Part shown: positions 26,117-34,180 of the stretch, piece by piece | Numbering within the stretch: position 1 is the first letter of the stretch | Layout: every line of letters begins with the position of its first letter | Assembly (NCBI RefSeq): GCF_001457775.1 | Contig: NZ_CYSG01000004.1 | Location: forward strand, 248,001-312,000 | Direction of reading: 5' to 3' | Origin: Phaeobacter sp. CECT 5382 | GTDB taxonomy: Bacteria; Pseudomonadota; Alphaproteobacteria; Rhodobacterales; Rhodobacteraceae | DNA length: 64,000 nt | Notes under the pieces: model-generated | Database searches by the model: none | Told to the model about the DNA's origin: nothing | The model's input: only the letters and a program-made list of their open reading frames with translations | Translations under genes and position numbers: made by a program

Positions 26117-27052
26117 ATGACAATCGCATTTGTGTTCCCGGGCCAGGGTGCCCAGACCATCGGCATGGGGCAGGCGCTGGCAGGGGCATATCCCGCCGCA
26201 AAGGCTGTGTTTGATGAAGTGGATGATGCCTTGGGGGAAAACCTCAGTGGCCTGATCTGGGAGGGAGACATCGAAACACTGACCCTGACCCAAAATGCTC
26301 AACCGGCCCTGATGGCAACGTCGATGGCAGCCATGCGCGCGCTCGAGGCCGAAGGGATCACGATCAGCCAGGCGGCCTGTGTGGCGGGTCACTCGCTGGG
26401 GGAATATTCCGCTCTGGCGGCCGCTGGCGCGATTTCGGTTGCGGATACTGCGCGCCTTTTGCGCACTCGTGGTCAGGCGATGCAAAGCGCTGTGCCAGTG
26501 GGTGTTGGCGCCATGGCGGCCCTTCTGGGGCTGGATTTTGCCACCGTGAAAGAGGTTGCCGCCGAGGCCGCCGCCGAAGGTGAGGTCGTCCAGGCCGCCA
26601 ATGATAATGACCCGACACAGGTTGTCGTCTCTGGTCACAAGGCCGCCGTTGAACGCGCCGCAGAGATTGCCAAGGGACGTGGAGCCAAGCGCGCCGTGAT
26701 GTTGCCTGTGTCCGCGCCGTTCCATTGTGCCCTGATGCAGCCTGCGGCCGATGTGATGGCAGAAGCCCTGGCCGCGGTCGAAATCAAAGCCCCGGCCGTG
26801 CCATTGATCGCAAACGTCCGCGCCGATGAGGTGACGGATCCGGCGCTGATCCGCCAGTTGCTGGTAGAACAGGTCACAGGTTCGGTGCGCTGGCGCGAAA
26901 GCGTGCAGATGATGGCCGCCAAAGGCGTGACAGAATTCTGGGAAATTGGTGCTGGCAAGGCGCTGTCGGGGATGATCCGCAAGATCGACCGGTCCCTGAG
27001 CAGCCGTCAGTTTGGCACTCCGGATGATGTGGCCGGCGTTAAAGGCGCCTGA
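26117..27052 (+). CDS. fabD: malonyl-CoA:ACP transacylase
   Basis: 311 residues from ATG 26117 (GAGGT 7-8 nt upstream). The N-terminal signature is FVFPGQGAQTIGMG. The nucleophile Ser93 sits in AGHSLGEYSALAAAGAI, Arg in LRTRGQAMQ, and the catalytic His in PVSAPFHCALM. It transfers malonyl from CoA to ACP, supplying the extender unit for fatty-acid synthesis. It is first in a fab block continuing with fabG, acpP and fabF, all on the plus strand. Confidence 0.96.
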   Translation: MTIAFVFPGQGAQTIGMGQALAGAYPAAKAVFDEVDDALGENLSGLIWEGDIETLTLTQNAQPALMATSMAAMRALEAEGITISQAACVAGHSLGEYSALAAAGAISVADTARLLRTRGQAMQSAVPVGVGAMAALLGLDFATVKEVAAEAAAEGEVVQAANDNDPTQVVVSGHKAAVERAAEIAKGRGAKRAVMLPVSAPFHCALMQPAADVMAEALAAVEIKAPAVPLIANVRADEVTDPALIRQLLVEQVTGSVRWRESVQMMAAKGVTEFWEIGAGKALSGMIRKIDRSLSSRQFGTPDDVAGVKGA

Positions 27053-27140
27053 AACGAGCAATAAACGATAGCCCAGGCAGTGCAGCTGTTCTCTTAAATA
27101 GATGCGGCGTGCTTCTGGGATCTGAAATTGAGGAAATGAC

Positions 27141-27878
27141 ATGTTTGATTTGACTGGCAAGACGGCGCTGATCACCGGGGCTTCGGGCGGCATTGGCGGC
27201 GATATTGCACGTGCGCTGCATGCAGCGGGCGCCACCGTGGCTCTGTCCGGCACCCGTGAAGACCCGCTAAAGGCACTGGCCGCAGAGCTGGGCGAGCGGG
27301 CCTTTGTGCTGACCTGCAATCTCAGCGATGCTGAGGCCGTTGAGGCGCTGCCTAAACAGGCAGCCGAAGCGCTGGGGCGGGTGGATATTCTGGTCAACAA
27401 TGCCGGGATCACCAAAGACAATCTCTTTATGCGGATGAAGGACGAGGAATGGCAAAGCGTGCTGGACGTGAACCTGACCTCGACCATGCGTCTGTGCCGG
27501 GGCGTGTTGCGCGGCATGATGAAGGCACGCTGGGGCCGGATCATCAATATCTCCTCTGTTGTGGGCGCCACCGGCAATCCCGGTCAGGCCAATTACGCGG
27601 CCTCCAAGGCGGGTATGGTGGGGATGTCGAAATCCCTGGCCTATGAGGTCGCCAACCGTGGCATCACCGTGAATGCGGTCGCTCCCGGTTTCATTGCCAC
27701 GGCTATGACCGACAAGCTGAACGACAGCCAGAAAGACGCGATCCTGACCCAGATCCCGGCCGCCCGTATGGGAGATTCGAAAGAAATCGCCGCCGCGGTG
27801 CTGTATCTGGCCAGCCCAGAGGCCTCCTACGTGACTGGCACCACGCTGCACGTGAATGGTGGCATGGCGATGCTGTAA
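27141..27878 (+). CDS. fabG: 3-oxoacyl-ACP reductase
   Basis: 245 residues of short-chain dehydrogenase fold. The NADPH motif is TGASGGIGGDIARALHAAG, then NNAG in ILVNNAGITKDNLFMRM, catalytic Ser in NISSVVGATGNPGQANYAAS with Tyr and Lys in YAASK, and the C-terminal GGMAML typical of FabG. It reduces 3-oxoacyl-ACP in each elongation cycle. It starts 88 bp after fabD with GAGGAAATGAC around the start. Confidence 0.96.
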   Translation: MFDLTGKTALITGASGGIGGDIARALHAAGATVALSGTREDPLKALAAELGERAFVLTCNLSDAEAVEALPKQAAEALGRVDILVNNAGITKDNLFMRMKDEEWQSVLDVNLTSTMRLCRGVLRGMMKARWGRIINISSVVGATGNPGQANYAASKAGMVGMSKSLAYEVANRGITVNAVAPGFIATAMTDKLNDSQKDAILTQIPAARMGDSKEIAAAVLYLASPEASYVTGTTLHVNGGMAML

Positions 27879-28296
27879 CGGAATTTTTCTTGGTCGGGGC
27901 CGTAATCGCCGCGCATTTCGTCGCTGACAAAGGCCGAAGTAGCCGCTGGCAGACAGATGGATCTACCTCGGTGTTTCGGAGAAAAGTTGCATTTAATCAG
28001 CGGTGTAACAAAAAACATTGGTGCGACCTCTTGTCTTGAACAAAGGGTGGCGCCATTTGCAAAATCGGGTCGCCCACTATGAGGGTGCAGCAACAGCGAG
28101 ATGCGGTGCGAAACCATTTGCCTCTGCGCTGGTCTGTGCTATAGGCGGCCCATATTCGTTCTGATCCAGCCGTTTACTGCTGTGATCAGAAAGCTCTCGT
28201 TGCTGGGGGCAGAACCGCCCGCAACGGGCAAAATCACGCCACCCCATGCGGGCAAGGGCAAAACCGGGCAGATGCCCTGAAGAACGAGGAAGAGAC
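27879..28296. other. long leader of acpP
   Basis: This 418-bp non-coding stretch between fabG and acpP most likely holds a separate acpP promoter, as expected for a gene needing far higher expression than fabD and fabG. TTGAAC at 28035 is a possible -35 element. No terminator with a T-tract was seen directly after fabG, and no gene is recognised. Confidence 0.45.
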
Positions 28297-28530
28297 ATGA
28301 GCGACGTCGCAGACCGCGTAAAAAAGATCGTTGTAGAGCACCTGGGTGTTGAAGAAGACAAAGTGACCGAAAACGCGTCCTTTATCGACGATCTGGGCGC
28401 AGACAGCCTGGACACCGTTGAGCTGGTCATGGCCTTCGAAGAAGAGTTCGGCATCGAGATCCCTGATGATGCGGCTGAAACCATTCAGACCTTTGGCGAC
28501 GCAGTGAAGTTCATCACCGAAGCTTCCTAA
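28297..28530 (+). CDS. acpP: acyl carrier protein
   Basis: 77 acidic residues from ATG 28297 (GAGGAAGAG upstream). The phosphopantetheine attachment Ser37 is in [20 protein letters not shown], followed by [19 protein letters not shown]. It carries growing acyl chains on its prosthetic group. It is followed by a strong terminator and then the HisA-like gene. Confidence 0.97.
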   Translation: MSDVADRVKKIVVEHLGVEEDKVTENASFIDDLGADSLDTVELVMAFEEEFGIEIPDDAAETIQTFGDAVKFITEAS

Positions 28531-28560
28531 GTCGACTTCACAGTTTTGTGATTACGTGAA

Positions 28561-28590
28561 CGGCGCTTTCCACTAGGGAAGCGCCGTTTT
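28561..28590 (+). terminator. rho-independent terminator after acpP
   Basis: The stem CGGCGCTT/AAGCGCCG is followed by TTTT, 30 bp past the acpP stop. Confidence 0.85.
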
Positions 28591-28687
28591 GCGTCTCTCC
28601 TGTTGCGCTGATCTCGCAGAAGCTGGACCTCAGACATGATCCCCTGTGGTATCGTGTTTAAGTTGAGCAAACAGGAGGGCTTTTGCG

Positions 28688-29431
28688 ATGATGATCTACC
28701 CGACAATGGAATTGCTGGACGGAGGCTGTGTCACCCTTGAAAAAGGGCGCCTGGATGAGCCGATGGTCTGGCATGTGGATCCTGTCGAGAAGGCGCGGGA
28801 ATTTGCCGATGCCGGTGCCGAATGGATGCATCTGACAGATTTCAATGCCATCAAGGGCGATGATGGCAACCGGGAGCTGGTCGAAGAAATTATCCGCACG
28901 GTTGGCATCCCGGTTCAGCTTGGTGGGGGCATGCGCAGCCGTGAAGCCGTCGAAAGCTGGATCGACAAAGGCGCGGGCCGCGTTGTCGTTGGAACCCTTG
29001 CGGCCTGGGATCCCAGCTTGGTGGCTGAACTTGCCAAGCACTACCCGGATCAGATTGTTCTGGCTGTTGATGTCTGGCAGGGGCAGGTGATGACCGAAGG
29101 CTGGCTGAAGGCTGGCGCCTTTGAGCCGGGCTCATACATCGCTGCCTTTGGCGCGGCGCCCTTTGCGGGAATCATAGTGACCGACATCGACAGCGACATG
29201 TCGGACCTCGACGCCCAGCTAGGCCTGATATCAGCACTGGCGGCCGATGCCGCATCGCCGGTGATCGCGAGCGGCGTTGTGCGCAGTGCGGATGACATCT
29301 CACGGCTGAAGTATATTCCCAATATCGCCGGAACTTTGGTGGGGCGTGCCCTGTTCCGCAAAAGCCTCACGCTGCAAGAAGCATTGGCGACCGCGCAGCC
29401 TGAACAGGAACAAGTCGCTGAATTCCTGTAA
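28688..29431 (+). CDS. HisA/HisF-like TIM-barrel protein with altered catalytic residue
   Basis: 247 residues aligned along the whole HisA fold. The phosphate-binding motifs are kept: VQLGGGMRSREAVESWIDKG followed by VVVGTLA in the first half, and VIASGVVRSADDI followed by LVGRALF in the second. HisA uses Asp8 and an Asp near 127-130. Here residue 8 is Glu (YPTMELLDGG), while Asp128 is retained (VLAVDVWQGQV), and the second-half HTD(I)-type strand reads IIVTDIDSDMSD. It is thus probably not the ordinary histidine enzyme and is outside any his operon. AGGAGG precedes ATG 28688, and its own terminator follows. The real reaction is unknown. Confidence 0.75.
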   Translation: MMIYPTMELLDGGCVTLEKGRLDEPMVWHVDPVEKAREFADAGAEWMHLTDFNAIKGDDGNRELVEEIIRTVGIPVQLGGGMRSREAVESWIDKGAGRVVVGTLAAWDPSLVAELAKHYPDQIVLAVDVWQGQVMTEGWLKAGAFEPGSYIAAFGAAPFAGIIVTDIDSDMSDLDAQLGLISALAADAASPVIASGVVRSADDISRLKYIPNIAGTLVGRALFRKSLTLQEALATAQPEQEQVAEFL

Positions 29432-29452
29432 GGAATATGATTGATCATAAGC

Positions 29453-29494
29453 GAGGCTGTGCCGAATGTTTCTGTACGGCTCAGCCTCCTTTTG
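29453..29494 (+). terminator. rho-independent terminator after the HisA-like gene
   Basis: The 12-bp stem GAGGCTGTGCCG/CGGCTCAGCCTC has one mismatch and is followed by CTTTTGG. Confidence 0.7.
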
Positions 29495-29702
29495 GCGTTC
29501 GTTTCTTGGCCGCTCCAAGGGGCTTGGAGCGGTGCAACCTGGGTTGAACAAGCGGTCTCTGGAATAAACCGATATGCCCAATCGGGTATTTTCCGCCATT
29601 TACGGGTGTTCGCCCTCTTTCGGTACGACTGGCGCACTTGCACCTCTTGGGCAATCCAAGCTATCTGAGTGGACGAATTGCCGAGGCAAAGGAGAGCATG
29701 GA

Positions 29703-30968
29703 ATGCGTCGAGTAGTTGTAACCGGACTTGGATTGGTCACACCATTGGCAACCGGGGTCGAAGAGACCTGGTCACGTCTGCTGGATGGCCAGTCTGGCGC
29801 CGGACCGATCACGCTGTTTGACGCAGAGGCCAGCGGTGTAACCACGACCTACGCCTGCGAAGTTCCGCGCGGTGATGGCTCTGAGGGGACGTTCAACCCT
29901 GATGACTGGGTGATCAAGAAAGATCAGAAAAAGATCGATGATTTCATCCTCTACGGCATTGCTGCTGCGGATATGGCGGTACGTGACGCAGGCTGGATGC
30001 CGGAAGACACCGAGAGCCTCGAACGTACCGGCGTGATGATCGGCTCCGGCATTGGCGGGCTCAGCTCGATTGCCGACACTGCCGTGATGATCAAGGAAAA
30101 AGGCCCGCGCCGGGTTTCTCCTTTCTTTATTCCGGGCGCGCTGATCAACCTGATTTCCGGTCAGGTCTCGATCCGGTTTGGCTTCAAAGGCCCCAATCAT
30201 TCGGTTGTGACCGCCTGTTCGACCGGGGCTCACGCCATTGGTGATGCGGCCCGTCTGATCAAGGCAGGCGACGCCGATGTGATGGTTGCAGGCGGTGCCG
30301 AAGCGGCGATCTGCGAGATCGGTATTGCCGGTTTCAACGCCTGCAAGGCGCTGTCGACCAAACGTGCCGATGATCCTAAATCGGCATCACGCCCCTATGA
30401 CACTGACCGGGATGGTTTTGTCATGGGTGAAGGCGCCGGCATCGTGGTGCTGGAAGACTATGAACACGCCAAGGCCCGTGGTGCAAAGATCTATGCCGAG
30501 GTTCTGGGCTATGGCCTGTCAGGCGATGCATATCACATCACTGCCCCGTCCGAAGATGGCGAAGGCGGCGAACGTTCCATGCGGGCGGCACTGAAACACG
30601 CAGGGCTGGAGCCCAAGGATATCGACTATATCAATGCGCATGGCACCTCGACCATGGCGGATACAATCGAGCTGGGCGCGGTAGAGCGGCTGCTCGGTGA
30701 TCACGCGGGTAATGTCACAATGTCGTCGACCAAATCGGCAACCGGTCATTTGCTGGGCGCGGCTGGCGCGATCGAGGCGATCTTCTCGATCCTGGCGATC
30801 CGCGATCAGGTGGCCCCGCCGACGATCAATCTGGATAATCCCGCAGTGGAATCGCCTGTGGATCTGGCACCAAATGCAAAACGTGCCCGCAAGATCGACG
30901 TGGCGCTGTCCAACTCCTTTGGTTTTGGTGGCACCAATGCCTCTGTTGTCTTTGGGAAACCCAAATAA
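29703..30968 (+). CDS. fabF: 3-oxoacyl-ACP synthase II
   Basis: 421 residues from ATG 29703 (AAAGGAG upstream); the frame is open further upstream but the family begins MRRVVVTGLGLVTPLATGVE. The catalytic Cys172 is in VVTACSTGAHAIGDA, the two His in NAHGTSTM and ATGHLLGAAGAIE, and the C-terminal FGFGGTNASVVF is present. It performs the condensation of acyl-ACP with malonyl-ACP. It is directly abutted by mltG, whose ATG follows the stop without a gap. Confidence 0.96.
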   Translation: MRRVVVTGLGLVTPLATGVEETWSRLLDGQSGAGPITLFDAEASGVTTTYACEVPRGDGSEGTFNPDDWVIKKDQKKIDDFILYGIAAADMAVRDAGWMPEDTESLERTGVMIGSGIGGLSSIADTAVMIKEKGPRRVSPFFIPGALINLISGQVSIRFGFKGPNHSVVTACSTGAHAIGDAARLIKAGDADVMVAGGAEAAICEIGIAGFNACKALSTKRADDPKSASRPYDTDRDGFVMGEGAGIVVLEDYEHAKARGAKIYAEVLGYGLSGDAYHITAPSEDGEGGERSMRAALKHAGLEPKDIDYINAHGTSTMADTIELGAVERLLGDHAGNVTMSSTKSATGHLLGAAGAIEAIFSILAIRDQVAPPTINLDNPAVESPVDLAPNAKRARKIDVALSNSFGFGGTNASVVFGKPK

Positions 30969-32123
30969 ATGTGGCGTAGCCTGGCCTCCAATATGCTGAC
31001 GGTGCTAGTGGTGATGCTGTTCCTTTTGGGCGGCGTCATCCTTTGGGGAAAGTCGCAATATACCGCCGAAGGCCCACTGGAGACGGCGATCTGTCTCCAG
31101 GTGCGCCCGGGGTCCAACATGACCCGTGTCAGTACTTCGCTCGAAGAGCAGGGCGCTGTCACCTCGGGGACGATCTTTCGGCTCAGCGCCAAATACACCG
31201 AAAAATCCAGCCAATTGAAAGCGGGTAGCTTTCTGGTGAAGCCCGGGACCTCGATGGAGGAGATCCTAGATCAGATCACCCTTGGTGGCGCCAGTACCTG
31301 CGGAACCGAGATCGTCTATCGCGTAGGTGTCACCCGGATGCGTGCCGAAGTGCGTGAACTTGATCCGGCCTCTGGAAAATTTGTCGAACGCGCCGAGTTT
31401 GAACCCGGTGTGGATGAGGCTCCTGCGATATTCAACGATCTGAAATCCGCTGGTGATACCCGGTTCCGGGTGGCTCTGGCTGAAGGTGTGACCAGCTGGC
31501 AGGTGGTGGATGCGCTGAAGACGATCGATATTCTGGATGGCGACCCGGGCGAACGCCCAGCCGAAGGGGCGCTGGCGCCGGACAGCTATGAAATCGTCGC
31601 CGGGCAGGATCGCACTGACGTTTTGCAGCAGATGCAGGACCGGCAGGCCTTGCTGATTGCGGCGGCCTGGGAAAACCGTAGCCCTGATGCCGCAGTGCAA
31701 TCTCCTGAAGAAATGCTGATCCTTGCGTCTATTATCGAAAAGGAAACCGGCGTTGCACGAGAGCGCGGCCAAGTCGCTAGTGTCTTTACCAATCGTTTGA
31801 ACCGCGGCATGCGTCTGCAGACGGATCCAACGGTGATCTATGGCGTCACCAAGGGCGAAGGTGTGTTGGGGCGTGGATTGCGCCAAAGCGAGCTGCGCAA
31901 GGTGACCCCCTGGAACACCTATGTAATCGAAGGCTTGCCGCCCACGCCGATTGCCAACCCCGGTAAGGCCAGTTTGACAGCCGCAGTTAACCCGGATCAG
32001 ACGGACTATCTGTTCTTTGTGGCTGATGGCACCGGCGGTCATGCCTTTGCAGAGACCCTGCAAGAGCATAATCGCAATGTCGTCAAATGGCGCGAAATCG
32101 AAGCACAGCGCCAAAATAACTGA
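30969..32123 (+). CDS. mltG: endolytic peptidoglycan transglycosylase MltG
   Basis: 384 residues. One N-terminal membrane helix (SNMLTVLVVMLFLLGGVILW) anchors a periplasmic YceG domain. A LysM-like region is followed by the catalytic segment LASIIEKETGVARERGQVAS (Glu in EKE), then VFTNRLNRGMRLQTDPTVIY and PWNTYVIEGLPPTPIANPG. It cleaves nascent glycan strands and sets their length. The fabF-mltG linkage is conserved in many Proteobacteria; ATG follows the fabF TAA immediately, implying coupled translation. Confidence 0.93.
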   Translation: MWRSLASNMLTVLVVMLFLLGGVILWGKSQYTAEGPLETAICLQVRPGSNMTRVSTSLEEQGAVTSGTIFRLSAKYTEKSSQLKAGSFLVKPGTSMEEILDQITLGGASTCGTEIVYRVGVTRMRAEVRELDPASGKFVERAEFEPGVDEAPAIFNDLKSAGDTRFRVALAEGVTSWQVVDALKTIDILDGDPGERPAEGALAPDSYEIVAGQDRTDVLQQMQDRQALLIAAAWENRSPDAAVQSPEEMLILASIIEKETGVARERGQVASVFTNRLNRGMRLQTDPTVIYGVTKGEGVLGRGLRQSELRKVTPWNTYVIEGLPPTPIANPGKASLTAAVNPDQTDYLFFVADGTGGHAFAETLQEHNRNVVKWREIEAQRQNN

Positions 32124-32165
32124 GCCAGAACAACTGATCACCTCTCTTCTGAGAATGAGACAAGA

Positions 32166-32201
32166 TGACCTGTCCCATGTAAAATGGGGCAGGTCTTTTT
32201 G
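32166..32201 (+). terminator. rho-independent terminator after mltG
   Basis: The 11-12 bp stem GACCTGTCCCA/TGGGGCAGGTC is followed by TTTTT. It insulates the GTA cluster from the fab block. Confidence 0.85.
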
Positions 32202-32264
32202 GTAGTGCTTCCCATTTTGTTAACTCTTCCCAATGGCTTCGCACGGCCGGCAACCCTGCACAAT

Positions 32265-32294
32265 TTGACTTCTCACGCGTTGCAGGACTATTTT
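32265..32294 (+). promoter_or_regulatory. candidate promoter of the GTA cluster
   Basis: TTGACT (32265-32270), an 18-bp spacer and TATTTT (32289-32294) form a good sigma-70-like promoter about 107 bp before the g1 start, just past the mltG terminator. In Rhodobacter capsulatus the single GTA promoter lies in the same place and is driven by GafA; the assignment here is by position and sequence only. Confidence 0.5.
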
Positions 32295-32400
32295 ACCCCG
32301 CAGCTGGAAGAAAACTGAACGACCAATCGCCAAGCCGGGCCTTTGCTGTCAGCCTCTTACGTGCCGGGGAAAACCCAAAGCCTGAGTTGCTAAATCCCAA

Positions 32401-32745
32401 ATGAATGACAATCAAACGGGCCCCGTGGTCCAGCGGACGCGTGATCTGTTGCAATCCTTGCAGCAGTCAATTTTGCGTCTGCGACAAGAAGCAGAAGAGC
32501 TGCGCGCGCAACTTGCCTGTGACGGTGCAGAGGCGCTGGCGGGAACATTGCCACGCATCGCAAAGCTGGAGGGACTTATCAGGGATTGCCAGAAAGTGGA
32601 GAAAACCCTTGTCGAGCAAAATGATCATTCAGCCTGCGACCAATCCGGGCTCGACCTTGCGGCGGCCCAGATTGAAATCAGCGGGCGCCTGGATCGCCTC
32701 CGCGCCAGCCTGGATCGAGAGGAACCTGCTTCAGGAGCTGAGTGA
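32401..32745 (+). CDS. GTA small terminase subunit-like protein (g1)
   Basis: 114 residues, largely helical and charged (TRDLLQSLQQSILRLRQEAE; LAAAQIEISGRLDRLRASLD), in the position and size of RcGTA g1, a small terminase. It overlaps the terminase large-subunit gene. It is thought to feed host DNA to the packaging motor with little sequence preference, which underlies generalized gene transfer. Similarity is judged from context and composition, so the call rests partly on synteny. Confidence 0.75.
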   Translation: MNDNQTGPVVQRTRDLLQSLQQSILRLRQEAEELRAQLACDGAEALAGTLPRIAKLEGLIRDCQKVEKTLVEQNDHSACDQSGLDLAAAQIEISGRLDRLRASLDREEPASGAE

Positions 32746-34015
32746 CCGCAGCCTCTGCGCATTGCCATATCTGTTTGAGGCCTGGGCGCTGCCGCATCAA
32801 CTGCCCCCTGCCGGGGATTGGCGCGCCTGGGTGATCCTGGGAGGGCGAGGGGCGGGCAAGACCCGTGCCGGGGCTGAATGGGTTCGCAGCCAGGTCGAAG
32901 GCAGCACGTCTGCGGCTGCGGGCCAGTCGGGGCGTCTGGCCCTGATTGGCGAAACCTATGACCAGGTGCGTGATGTGATGATCCAGGGTGACAGTGGCAT
33001 TCTGGCCTGCTCGCCTCCTGACAGGCGGCCCCAGTGGAAGGCGGCAGAACGCAAACTGCTGTGGGCCAACGGCGCGATGGCACAGGCCTTTTCGGCCAGT
33101 GATCCCGAGGCTCTGCGTGGTCCGCAGTTTGATGCGGCCTGGGTGGATGAGTTGGCAAAATGGAAACGCGCCCGCGAGGCTTGGGATATGCTGCAGTTTT
33201 CCTTGCGACTTGGGGTCTCTCCCAGGGCCTGCATCACGACAACACCGCGTAATACGCAGGTTCTGCGTGATATTTTGGCGACGCCCTCAACAGTCCAAAG
33301 CCATGCCCCGACCGAAGCCAACCGCGCCAATCTGGCGCCCTCATTTCTGGCGGAAGTCCGTGCCCGCTATGCCGGGTCACGCTTGGGGCGACAGGAGTTG
33401 GACGGGGTTCTGCTGTCGGAGGTCGAGGGTGCCTTGTGGCGTTCAGCGCAATTGCAGCAGGTACAGATTGCTGCTGCTCCGGGTCTGGATCGGGTTGTGG
33501 TCGCCGTTGATCCTGCTGTCAGCGTCGGCAAAGCTTCGGATGCCTGCGGCATTGTCGTTGTTGGGGCAACTTTGCAGGGGCCGCCACAGAACTGGCAGGG
33601 CTATGTGCTGGCTGACCGGACAGTGCAGGGGCAAGGACCGCTCGCCTGGGCTGAAGCGGTCGCTGCTGCTGCGGCAGAGTTTCACGCCGACCGGGTGGTG
33701 GCCGAAGTCAACCAGGGTGGGGCTCTCGTCGAGAGCCTGTTGAGGCAGGTGGACCCGTTGATGCCGTTTCGTGCGCTTCATGCCAGCCGGGGCAAGGCGG
33801 CGCGTGCAGAGCCAGTGGCTGCTCTCTATGAGCAGCGCCGTATTCACCACCTGGCAGGGCTGGCAGAACTCGAGGACCAAATGTGTCAAATGACGCCACA
33901 GGGCTATGGTGGTCAGGGGTCCCCGGACCGCTTGGATGCGCTGGTCTGGGCCGTGTTTGAACTGATCCTTGCGCCAGCGGCCCAGCACCGGCTGCCCCGG
34001 GCGCGGATGCTCTAG
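32672..34015 (+). CDS. GTA large terminase subunit (g2)
   Basis: 447 residues from a TTG at 32672, giving KSAGAWIASAPAWIERNLLQ; ATG 32621 in the same frame is an alternative and no ATG exists nearer. The ATPase Walker A is WVILGGRGAGKTRAGAEWVR, followed by the Walker B region QFDAAWVDELAKWKR and coupling motif ITTTPRNTQVL. The C-terminal nuclease shows VVVAVDPAVSVGKASDACGI and VVAEVNQGGALVESLL. It packages headfuls of cellular DNA into the particle. It overlaps g1 by about 70 bp. Confidence 0.9.
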   Translation: MKSAGAWIASAPAWIERNLLQELSDRSLCALPYLFEAWALPHQLPPAGDWRAWVILGGRGAGKTRAGAEWVRSQVEGSTSAAAGQSGRLALIGETYDQVRDVMIQGDSGILACSPPDRRPQWKAAERKLLWANGAMAQAFSASDPEALRGPQFDAAWVDELAKWKRAREAWDMLQFSLRLGVSPRACITTTPRNTQVLRDILATPSTVQSHAPTEANRANLAPSFLAEVRARYAGSRLGRQELDGVLLSEVEGALWRSAQLQQVQIAAAPGLDRVVVAVDPAVSVGKASDACGIVVVGATLQGPPQNWQGYVLADRTVQGQGPLAWAEAVAAAAAEFHADRVVAEVNQGGALVESLLRQVDPLMPFRALHASRGKAARAEPVAALYEQRRIHHLAGLAELEDQMCQMTPQGYGGQGSPDRLDALVWAVFELILAPAAQHRLPRARML

Positions 34016-34180
34016 CCGGGATGCAACGTGGGGAAATGAGTAAGTGCAACAAATGCAATAGGTTGCACCGGTGTTGCCAGGGGGCTGTACGCTGGGCTTC
34101 GGGATTGTTCAACTCCTGCCGTCATACCAGTTTTCAGCAAAGGGCGCTGTGCCCCGACAGTTGGATCAAAGGAGTGGCCC

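Noticed and set aside
26111-27577. 488-codon open frame on the minus strand
   Set aside because: It is antisense to fabD and fabG, a by-product of GC-rich codons; active sites of both plus-strand genes are complete.
28688-29431. ordinary hisA
   Set aside because: The catalytic Asp8 is replaced by Glu and the gene is outside any histidine operon.
29441-29668. 75-codon frame between the HisA-like gene and fabF
   Set aside because: It begins within the hairpin region of the terminator and lacks a ribosome site; the translation is not family-like.
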